Shown here in pieces: positions 55,865 through 62,929 of a stretch of 62,929 bases of DNA (the first letter of the stretch is position 1; each line of letters opens with the position of its first letter). Position numbers and translations under genes: made by a program. Source of the stretch: Xanthomonas vasicola (GTDB lineage Bacteria > Pseudomonadota > Gammaproteobacteria > Xanthomonadales > Xanthomonadaceae); contig NZ_JSBW02000032.1 of NCBI RefSeq assembly GCF_000772705.2, positions 1 to 62,929 of the forward strand, written 5' to 3'. Below the pieces are notes generated by a model. It worked only from the letters and a program-made list of their open reading frames with translations. It did no database searches and had not been told where the DNA came from.

Positions 55865-55925
55865 CACCGCTGTTTGCGGAGTTTCGAGGCTCCGCGAGGT
55901 GATCGTGCGACTACAGAATGCCGCC
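55836..55925 (-). ncRNA. Candidate small RNA with intrinsic terminator
   Basis: On the minus strand there is a stem GCGGAG...CTCCGC (55895-55876) followed by a terminator hairpin CCCACC...GGTGGG (55864-55842) and six U (55841-55836). A Rho-independent terminator here ends no visible minus-strand gene, so an independent small RNA or antisense RNA is likely. The 5' end is a guess. The architecture recalls short antisense regulators of type I toxins in Xanthomonas, which is only a comparison. Confidence 0.5.
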
Positions 55926-56201
55926 GTTAAGGATTACCGCCGCCAAGCCCTTCGGTACCTGGAATTTCATCTAAGCAGCAGGGCCATTCCGAACGAATCA
56001 TCAGGCAGAGGCATCGATGCTGCCGCCAAATTTCATTGCGGCAACGACTTAGTTGCCGACAAAAGACTGGGAACTCATAGAAAAAACTTGCGCAGCTGCC
56101 AGCAAAGTCGCTGCGGAGCCCAAGCCATCGCATATCGGTCCATCGCATCCGGCGTTAGAGTGACGACGGCAGCATCGGTGACCTATGATGGCTACCGCGA
56201 G

Positions 56202-59200
56202 ATGCCATCCCGCCCGGCGCCAAGTACGGATACGCGTGTGACTGTCGACAGCAACTTTTCCTTCCTGCAGGAACACGATCCGGTCTTCTTCAAACTGGCC
56301 TCGATGGCCGAGCAGGTCTTTGCCAGCGATCCCAACACCACGCTGATCAAGCTCCGGCAGTTCGCCGAAGCACTTGCCCAGGATCTGGCTGGGCGCGCCG
56401 GCATCATCCACGACCAACGGACAACTCAGGCGGATCTGATCTACCAGCTCGCACGCGAGCTGCGCCTGGACCGGCGGATCCAGGAGCTGTTCCACGTACT
56501 GCGGGTCGAGGGCAACAAGGCGACCCACGGCTTCACCACGCAACACCGCGAAGCGATGGATGGCCTGAAGGTCGCCCGCGACCTGGCGGTCTGGTACCAC
56601 CGCGCCTTTGGCAAGAACGCCGCCGAGTTCAAGGCGGGTGCTTTCCTGCCCCCGAAGGATCCAGCCGCGCCGTTGCGTGAAGTGCAGGCCGAGGTCCATC
56701 GCCTCAAAGCGGAGCTGGATACCGCCCGCCAACAACACGACCAGAGCCAGGCGCTCGTCGAACTCAAGGACAGCGAAGCCAAGCTCAACGCTGAGCTCGC
56801 CGAAGCGATGGACAGTGAAGCGCGTGCGCAGGCGGCGCTGGCGGTCCAACGCGAACAGGAACTGCAACGGCTACGCCAGGACTTCGCACAACGCATCGCC
56901 AGCCTGCAGCAGCCGGACACCGCCCGCCAGGCCGCCACTCAACAGGTCGCCGGCGCTACCCAGCAGGCCAGCAACAACTTCGACCTCAGCGAAGACCTCA
57001 CCCGCATCCTCATCGACCAGCAGCTGCGCGAGGCCGGCTGGGAAGCCGACTCGCTCGACCTCACCCATGCCAACGGCATCCGCCCGGAAAAAGGCCGCAA
57101 CCTCGCCATCGCTGAATGGCCCACCAAGGCGCCACGTGCCAACGCCGACTATGTGTTGTTCGCCGGCCTCACGCCAGTCGCCATCGTCGAGGCCAAGCGC
57201 AAGCGGATCAACATCACCGACCGGATTCCCCAGGCCGAGCGCTACGCGCGCGACTTTGTGATGCGTGGCGAGCTAGCCCCCGCCTACCCGGCTACCACAG
57301 CGATCGCAGGCTGGGCCGACGGCCAGGGTGGCCATTTCCAGGTGCCGCTGGCATTCGCCTGCAATGGCCGTCCTTATGTGAAACAGCTGGCCGAGCAATC
57401 GGGCATCTGGTTCCGCGACCTGCGCTCACCGGCCAATCTGCGGCGCCCGCTGCAGAAGTTCCACACGCCCGAGGACATCGCCGATCTGCTCACCCGCGAT
57501 CGCGACCAGGCCGAGCGCGACCTGGCCCAGGAAGGCATGGCCTACCTCAACCTGCGCGACTACCAGCAGCGCGCGATCCAGGCTGTGGAAGGCGCGCTGG
57601 CATCGGGCTCACGCAAATGCCTGCTGGCGATGGCGACCGGCACCGGCAAGACGCGCACAATGATTGGCCTGATCTACCGTTTGCTCAAGGCCGAGCGCTT
57701 TCACCGGGTTCTGTTCCTGGTCGACCGCTCCGCGCTCGGCACCCAGGCCACCGAGACGATGCAGGATATGCAGCTTGAGCAGAACCAGACGCTGGCGCAG
57801 AATCTACAACCTCGATGGCCTGGACGACACCCGCACCGCCGATGAGACCCGCGTGCAGGTCGCCACGGTGCAGGCCATGGTCCGGCGCATTTTCCAGTCC
57901 GATGACCCGCCACCGATCGGCACCTTCGACTGTATCGTCGTCGACGAGGCCCACCGCGGTTACACGCTCGACCAGGAAATGACCGAAGGCGAGCTGGCCG
58001 TGCGCGACCACGCGCAATACCTGTCGCAATACCGCCGCGTGCTCGACTACTTCGATGCCTGCCGTATCGGCCTGACCGCCACGCCGGCCAAGCACACCAC
58101 CGAGATCTTCGGCAAGCCGATCTACACCTACAGCTACCGCGAAGCCGTGGCAGATGACTGGCTGATCGACCACGAGCCGCCCGTCCGCTACACCACCGCG
58201 CTCGGCAAGAACGGCATCCACTTTGATCGCGGCGAGCGCGTCAGCGTCATCAACACGCAGACCGGCGAAGTCGACACCGCAGACCTGGAAGACGAACTCG
58301 ACTTCAATATCGAGTCGTTCAACCGGCGTGTGATCACCGCAGACTTCGACCGGGTCGTCTGCGAGCAGCTCGCCATCGAACTGGACCCGGACGGCGAGGA
58401 AAAGACCCTGATCTTCTGCGTCAGCCAGCCGCACGCCGAACGCGTCAAGCACCAGCTGGACGAGGCCTTCAAACAGGTCCATGGCAATTACTACAACCAG
58501 GCCAGCGTCGCGGTGATCACCGGCAAAAGCGACAAGGTCGACCAGCTGATCCGCAACTACAAGAACGAGCGCTACCCCAATATCGCCATCACCGTCGACC
58601 TGTTGACCACCGGCATTGATGTGCCGCGTATCGCCAACCTGGTGTTCATGCGCCGGGTCCGCTCGCGCATCCTCTACGAACAGATGAAGGGCCGCGCCAC
58701 CCGCCGCTGCGACGACATCGGCAAGACCGTGTTCCGCATCTTCGATCCGGTCGATCTGTACGCCGCGCTCGAAGACGTCGACACCATGCGCCCGCTGGTC
58801 AAGGACCCCAACATCAGCATCGAGCAGCTGGTTCACGAGCTCGGCCAGCAGCGCAGCTTCGATGCCCCCGGCAGCAACGGCGGCAGCCATGCTGACGACG
58901 TGCTCGACCAGTTGAGCCAGCGCATCATGCGCGTGCTACGCAAGGCCCAGCATCGCGCCGAGCAGCGCCCGGATCTGCGCGACAGGCTCAGCGCGCTGGA
59001 AACCTCCTGGGGCGTGGCGCCCGCCGTGCTGCACACCCATCTGCACAAGCTCGGCGCGCGCAATGCCGCCAGCTTCCTCCGCGAACACCCGCGCCTGGTG
59101 GAGCAACTGGCCGAAGTGGGCGTGCTGCTGGGCACGGACCGCTATCCGGTCATTTCCGAACACGCTGACACCCTGCTAGAACGCGCACAGAACTACGGCA

Positions 59201-59712
59201 TAAACAAAGCCCCGGCCGATTACCTGGACAGTTTCAACGCCTTCATCCGCGAGCAGATCAACCAGTCCGCCGCGCTCAGCGTCATCGTCAATCGCCCCCG
59301 CGACCTCACCCGCACCCAGCTGCGCGAGGTACGCCTGCTGCTCGACCAGCACGGCTACAGCGAGGCCCACCTGCGCGGCGCGTGGCGCGACAGCACCCAG
59401 CAGGAGGTGGCTGCCAGCATCATCGGCTACATCCGCCGTGCCGCGCTGGGCGAGGCATTGGTGCCGTTCGAGCAGCGCGTCGACAAGGCCATGCAGGGCA
59501 TCTATGCCCAGCGCAGCTGGACGCCGGTACAGCGGCGCTGGCTCAAGCGGCTGGCCCAGCAGCTGGTGCACGAGGTGGTGATGGACCGCGACACCGTGCA
59601 ACGCAACTTCAGCGGCGACGGCGGCGCCCTGCAGTTGGACCGCCTGCTCGATGGCCGGCTGGACCAAATCCTGGGCGATCTGGGCGAACATCTGTGGGAT
59701 CAGACGGGCTGA
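56202..59712 (+). pseudogene. hsdR: Type I restriction enzyme subunit R, single-base frameshift
   Basis: The gene encodes the translocase/endonuclease of a type I R-M system. Frame 1 (56202 to about 57800) has a DUF4145-like N-terminus, the nuclease motif IVEAKRKR (Glu330, Lys332) and helicase Walker A MATGTGKTRTM (Lys483). Frame 2 (about 57803 to 59712) resumes with IYNLDGLDD, the DEAH box VVDEAHRGY, later helicase motifs and the C-terminal domain. One extra A at 57801/57802 (CAGAATCTAC for CAGATCTAC) breaks the frame and leads to a stop at 57845, just past Walker A. A read error cannot be excluded. Without repair the protein lacks most motor motifs, so restriction should be lost. Confidence 0.88.
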
Positions 59713-59831
59713 CGGCCAGTATGAAGACTGCCAGCTTGCGTGTGTGCCTCGCCATGCATATCATCTCCATCAACACACCCGCCATGCCTATGGCTGCTCC
59801 GGCAGTTACGCACAAATCGCGCGGGTTTTTT
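59713..59831 (+). ncRNA. Candidate structured RNA leader of the Abi gene
   Basis: The gap between hsdR and the Abi gene can form an outer stem ACCCGC (59777-59782) with GCGGGT (59821-59826). Inner hairpins CAT-GCCT-ATG and CTG-CTCCGG-CAG lie inside it, and six T (59826-59831) follow directly, 20 bases before the Abi start. A terminator-like structured RNA just upstream of abiF-type genes is a known motif (abiF RNA); whether this sequence belongs to it is inference from position and shape. Confidence 0.45.
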
Positions 59832-59851
59832 ATGTCCGGACTACAGCTAGG

Positions 59852-60850
59852 ATGAGAACGTTCGACAAGGCGGCCATTCCGGTCGACGCGCAGCTTGACC
59901 TGCTCGCCGAACGCGGCCTGTCGATTCAAGACCGCGAGCGCGCGAAGAAATTCCTCGAAGTCGTCAGCTACTTCCGCCTTAGCGCCTACATGCGTCCGTT
60001 CCAGACGTATGGCCATGCATTCGTTGCGGGGGCACGCTTCCAGCAGGTCACACAGCTGTATGTCTTCGACCAGCGCTTACGGCTGCTGGTGATGGAAGCC
60101 ATCGAACGTGTGGAGGTCGCGATGCGTGCACTCCTTGGCAACCACATGGGTCCCACCCACGGGGCGCACTTGTATTTGCAGCGCAATCTGTTCAAGGACA
60201 GGTATCGCCACGAAAAACTGCTAGAGAGCATTCAGAAACGCCAGAGCGATGCATTGCGTGACTACCAGCGCGAATCCCAGCAGATTGACCGATCGAACGC
60301 ATCCGCAAGCAGAAAATCCGAACTCAGACGCCGCCGCGCAATCGAGAACTATGCCCGTCACTACACTTTGAACTACAACACCCCGCCGCTGATGCCCGGC
60401 TGGGCTGCCCTGGAAGAACTGACTCTCGGCGAACTATCTCATCTCTATCAGGGCCTCGCTCGGGATATCGATCGCAAGCAGATCGCGCGGGCACTTGGCC
60501 TACATGCGCCGCTGCTGGAATCGTGGCTGCATGCCCTGACCTCGATCCGGAACATCTGCGCCCACCACAGCCGGCTCTGGAATCGCGAACTGGGCATCCG
60601 GCCGACGCTTCCCGCAGCGCCGGATTTCGCCTGGCCGCATCATCTGCTGCAACCCGGCCACCACGCACGCATGTTCCCGGTGCTGTGCATCCTGGCGCTC
60701 CTGTTGCGACAGGTCAGCCCCGATACCCGCTGGGACCGGCGGCTGCTCGATCATCTGAACGGATTCGGACAACTCGACACACGGCAGATGGGCTTCCCAG
60801 AGAACTGGCAGACCGACCCGTTCTGGCCGCAAGCCACCCCTCACCCGTGA
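59852..60850 (+). CDS. Abi_2 (AbiD/AbiF-like) abortive-infection HEPN protein
   Basis: The 332-aa protein begins with IPVDAQLDLLAERGLSIQDR and has RAKKFLEVVSYFRLSAYMRP, RLRLLVMEAIERVEVAMR, and the family signature RNICAHHSRLWNRELGI (Arg233 to His238/239). This is the Abi_2 domain, with the Rx4-6H motif of HEPN RNases. Such proteins abort phage infection, probably by cutting RNA. Start at ATG 59852; an open frame further upstream runs through the leader RNA and is unlikely to be translated. It is embedded between hsdR and hsdM, in the same direction. Confidence 0.88.
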   Translation: MRTFDKAAIPVDAQLDLLAERGLSIQDRERAKKFLEVVSYFRLSAYMRPFQTYGHAFVAGARFQQVTQLYVFDQRLRLLVMEAIERVEVAMRALLGNHMGPTHGAHLYLQRNLFKDRYRHEKLLESIQKRQSDALRDYQRESQQIDRSNASASRKSELRRRRAIENYARHYTLNYNTPPLMPGWAALEELTLGELSHLYQGLARDIDRKQIARALGLHAPLLESWLHALTSIRNICAHHSRLWNRELGIRPTLPAAPDFAWPHHLLQPGHHARMFPVLCILALLLRQVSPDTRWDRRLLDHLNGFGQLDTRQMGFPENWQTDPFWPQATPHP

Positions 60851-60875
60851 GCCGATTAGCCGTGCTAATCGGCTC
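60849..60875 (+). terminator. Perfect 12-bp hairpin after the Abi gene
   Basis: GAGCCGATTAGC-cgt-GCTAATCGGCTC overlaps the Abi stop codon and ends 21 bases before hsdM. There is no U-run, so it may attenuate, protect the transcript end, or bind a regulator between abi and hsdM. Confidence 0.6.
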
Positions 60876-60896
60876 ATCCAATTCCTGAATACGAAC

Positions 60897-62441
60897 ATGA
60901 CCCATAACGACATCGTCCAGAAACTCTGGAACCTCTGCGACGTCCTGCGCGACGACGGCATCAACTACAGCGATTACGTCACCGAGCTGGTGCTGTTGCT
61001 GTTCGTCAAGATGGAATACGAGCAGGTACAGAACAGTCCCAACTTCGAGCACAAGCTGCCTGAAGAAAGCCGCTGGCCGGATCTGAAAAGCAAGTCTGGC
61101 CGCAACCTGCTCAACCACTACCAGCAGATGCTTCTGGACTTAGGCAAGAGCAGCGATCCGATGATCGCCGCCATCTACGCCGACGCGCAGACCCGGCTCA
61201 AGGAGCCGCGCCATCTGGAAACCCTGGTCACCGCGCTGGACGGGCTTGACTGGTTCAGCGCACGCCAGGACGGCCTGGGCGACCTTTACGAAGGCCTATT
61301 GCAGAAGAACGCCAACGAGACAAAGTCCGGGGCTGGCCAGTACTTCACCCCACGTGCGCTGATCGATTCGATCATCCATTGCATCAAGCCGCAGCTTGGC
61401 GACGTCATCCAGGATCCCGCCGCGGGCACCGCGGGCTTCCTGATCGCTGCCGATGCCTACATCAAAGCGCAACACGACGATCTGTACGGTCCCGGAGTTA
61501 CCGCCAAGAAGCGCAGTTTCCAGCGCGAAAAGGCCTTTGTCGGCATGGAGCTCGTCCCCGGGACACGCCGACTCGCGTTGATGAACTGCCTGCTGCACGG
61601 CATGAACGGCGAAGGCGCCGGTCCCATCCGCCTGGGCAACAGCCTCGGCATCGCAGGCAGGGACCTGCCACCGGCCAACATCATCCTGTCCAACCCGCCC
61701 TTCGGCACCGCCAAGGGCGGCGGCGGACCCACCCGTGACGACCTCACCTACAAGACCAGCAACAAGCAGCTCGCCTTTTTGCAGCACATCTACCGGGGCC
61801 TGAAGCCCGGTGGCCGCGCCGCCGTGGTGCTGCCGGACAACGTGCTGTTCGAGGCCGGCGTCGGCACCGACATCCGCCGCGACCTGATGGACAAGTGCAC
61901 CCTGCACACCCTGCTGCGCCTGCCCACCGGCATCTTCTACGCGCAGGGCGTCAAGACCAATGTGCTGTTCTTCCAGAAAGGCACCGCCGCCAACCCGCGC
62001 CAGGACACCGGCTGCACGCAGGCGACGTGGGTCTACGACCTGCGCAGCAACATGCCCAGCTTCGGCAAGCGCACCCCGTTCGGGCCGACGCATCTCACAC
62101 CGTTCGAGCAGGCCTACGGCACCGATCCCAACGGCGCCAGCCCGCGCACCGATGAAGGTGACCAAGGCCGCTTCCGTTGCTTCACCCGCGCCCAGATCGC
62201 CGAGCGCGGCGATTCGCTGGATATCAGCTGGCTCAAGGACGCCGACAGCGTCGATGCCAATAGCCTGCCCGCGCCCGAAGTGCTGGCCGCCGAAGCGATG
62301 GCCGAACTGAGCGAAGCCCTGCGCGAACTCGACGCCCTGATGCAGGCGCTGGGCGCCGGCGACGAAGCGCTGGAGCAGAAGCGGCTACTGGCCGAAGTGA
62401 TGGGGCTGGAAGTGGCGAGTGGTGAGGTGGGCGGTGAGTGA
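60897..62441 (+). CDS. hsdM: Type I restriction-modification system methyltransferase subunit M
   Basis: The 514-aa adenine methyltransferase has an N-terminal helical domain (MTHNDIVQKLWNLCDVLRDD), the SAM motif I DPAAGTAGFL (Asp173) preceded by SGAGQYFTPRAL, and catalytic motif IV NPPF (Asn266 in SNPPFGTAKG). A C-terminal coiled coil contacts HsdS. The gene appears intact, but methylation requires a specificity subunit, and hsdS here is truncated. The end overlaps hsdS by 8 bases. Confidence 0.95.
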   Translation: MTHNDIVQKLWNLCDVLRDDGINYSDYVTELVLLLFVKMEYEQVQNSPNFEHKLPEESRWPDLKSKSGRNLLNHYQQMLLDLGKSSDPMIAAIYADAQTRLKEPRHLETLVTALDGLDWFSARQDGLGDLYEGLLQKNANETKSGAGQYFTPRALIDSIIHCIKPQLGDVIQDPAAGTAGFLIAADAYIKAQHDDLYGPGVTAKKRSFQREKAFVGMELVPGTRRLALMNCLLHGMNGEGAGPIRLGNSLGIAGRDLPPANIILSNPPFGTAKGGGGPTRDDLTYKTSNKQLAFLQHIYRGLKPGGRAAVVLPDNVLFEAGVGTDIRRDLMDKCTLHTLLRLPTGIFYAQGVKTNVLFFQKGTAANPRQDTGCTQATWVYDLRSNMPSFGKRTPFGPTHLTPFEQAYGTDPNGASPRTDEGDQGRFRCFTRAQIAERGDSLDISWLKDADSVDANSLPAPEVLAAEAMAELSEALRELDALMQALGAGDEALEQKRLLAEVMGLEVASGEVGGE

Positions 62442-62817
62442 GTTGCCTGCTGGGTGGGGTCCCTGCCAACTTGGGGAAATTCTGGAGTTGAAGTACGGCA
62501 AGGCACTTCTAGCGACATCACGTGATGGTGGCGCTTACCCCGTCTATGGCTCCAATGGAATCGTTGGGAATCACTCAACCTATTTGGCAGAAGGCCCGAC
62601 GGTTATCGTTGGCAGAAAGGGTAGTGTCGGTGAGGTTTGCTACTCAGCTGTTCCATGCTATCCCATCGACACCACTTACTATGCTGATGAATTTGAAGTC
62701 ACCCACTCCAAATTCATCTATTACCTTCTGAGAAATCTAGATCTAGCTTCGCTAAATAAATCGACCGCGATTCCCGGTCTAAACCGACAGGATGCTTACG
62801 ACCTAGGGAAACTCTGA
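62434..62817 (+). pseudogene. hsdS: Type I specificity subunit, truncated by IS
   Basis: GTG 62434 overlaps the hsdM end and gives MSELPAGWGPCQLGEILE, a typical start of the first target-recognition domain (later GSNGIVGNHSTYL, GPTVIVGRKGSVG). The reading enters the IS end at 62806 and stops at 62815-62817 after about 127 residues. A whole HsdS has about 400 residues with two recognition domains, so at best a half-subunit remains. The sequence is AT-richer than hsdM, as is usual for exchanged recognition domains. Some half-HsdS proteins dimerise and work, but this one lacks the central conserved region. Confidence 0.9.
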
Positions 62818-62929
62818 ACAACTCCCCTTGATCCTGCGACAATCACACAGACGCAACGGACAACGACGATGCAACTGACCTTCGGCGATGCGGAGTACAA
62901 CGGCAAGCGCAAGCGGACGCGGCGTGAGG
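62806..62929 (+). mobile_element. IS5-family insertion sequence, 5' end only (right copy)
   Basis: Identical over its visible 124 bases to the left copy in inverted orientation: terminal GGGAAACTCTGAAC, a 63-base leader, and the transposase start at 62869. It interrupts hsdS and continues beyond the window. The inner flanks of the two copies differ (CCTA here, AAGC on the left), so they are separate insertions or a rearranged pair. Confidence 0.88.
62869..62929 (+). CDS. IS5-family transposase, N-terminal fragment (runs off window)
   Basis: ATG 62869 opens MQLTFGDAEYNGKRKRTRRE, the same start as in the left copy, reading outward to the right. Confidence 0.75.
   Translation, partial: MQLTFGDAEYNGKRKRTRRE

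Larger units (their letters stand above)
55663..56201. other. Intergenic region upstream of hsdR (539 bp)
   Basis: The region contains the candidate minus-strand small RNA listed next. A plus-strand frame continuous with hsdR runs through it from 55812 and could be an N-terminal extension, but its composition and the strong minus-strand terminator inside it argue against that. Confidence 0.45.

Noticed and set aside
55812..56201. N-terminal extension of hsdR
   Set aside because: The frame is open, but the HsdR family similarity begins near 56202 and a strong minus-strand terminator lies inside the extension.
1..62929. Composite transposon carrying 62 kb
   Set aside because: The cargo is mostly core Xanthomonas genes and operons, and the inner flanks of the two IS copies show no shared target site; two independent insertions or an assembly break are simpler.
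1..62929. CRISPR array, tRNA or rRNA genes, prophage
   Set aside because: I saw no regularly spaced repeats, no convincing tRNA T-loop/acceptor pattern and no phage structural genes on reading through.

Overview
The window looks like a 63-kb piece of a Xanthomonas chromosome. The lexA2-imuA-imuB-dnaE2 mutagenesis cassette has the LexA2-type operator known from that genus. HrpX-type plant-inducible-promoter (PIP) boxes precede type III effector genes of the XopAM (AvrE/HopR1) and XopAU families. An integron attC remnant, an XAC0095-family gene and typical Xanthomonas intergenic repeats are also present. Coding DNA is GC-rich; the more AT-rich stretches coincide with likely acquired DNA (23.4-24.5 kb and the truncated hsdS).

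Layout. Both edges are the same end of one IS5-family element in opposite orientation (1-127 minus, 62806-62929 plus), and each cuts a gene: an AAA ATPase in an integron cassette on the left and hsdS on the right. After the cassette junction (1.5-1.8 kb) come an OPT transporter, a small secreted protein, a lysyl-endopeptidase-like protease enclosed by a 272-bp direct duplication of the neighbouring HDOD gene, and a periplasmic VOC protein. Then follow the SOS mutasome operon (8.6-14.8 kb), an AbrB/Doc toxin-antitoxin pair (14.9-15.5 kb), a Lys/Ala-rich DUF6496 protein, a cupin, a GIY-YIG/DUF763 pair, and the paoABC-type molybdenum aldehyde oxidoreductase operon (19.0-23.0 kb).

From 23.4 to 31.2 kb lies an effector locus: an unrecognised 283-aa protein and a 2046-aa AvrE-family effector with a canonical PIP box and -10 box. 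Housekeeping and accessory metabolism fills 31.2-50.9 kb: a UvrA paralogue, an HD hydrolase, an EAL phosphodiesterase, a UBP zinc finger with a cyclic-nucleotide-binding TrxR-like flavoprotein, AlkB, two SDRs, GH92, GH15, GH30, NAD(P)HX dehydratase, a histidine phosphatase and a TetR regulator. At 51-55 kb is a second effector locus: two paralogous unrecognised membrane-segment proteins and the kinase effector XopAU, each preceded by a perfect PIP box.

The right end (56.2-62.8 kb) is a type I restriction-modification locus, hsdR-abi-hsdM-hsdS. An Abi_2/AbiF-like HEPN RNase gene with a possible structured RNA leader is embedded between hsdR and hsdM. hsdR carries a one-base frameshift and hsdS is cut by the IS, so restriction is probably dead while hsdM and abi remain intact. 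The most promising leads are the PIP-box-driven paralogue pair beside xopAU, the Abi RNase plus leader inside the decaying type I R-M locus, and the tail-to-tail integron cassette junction.
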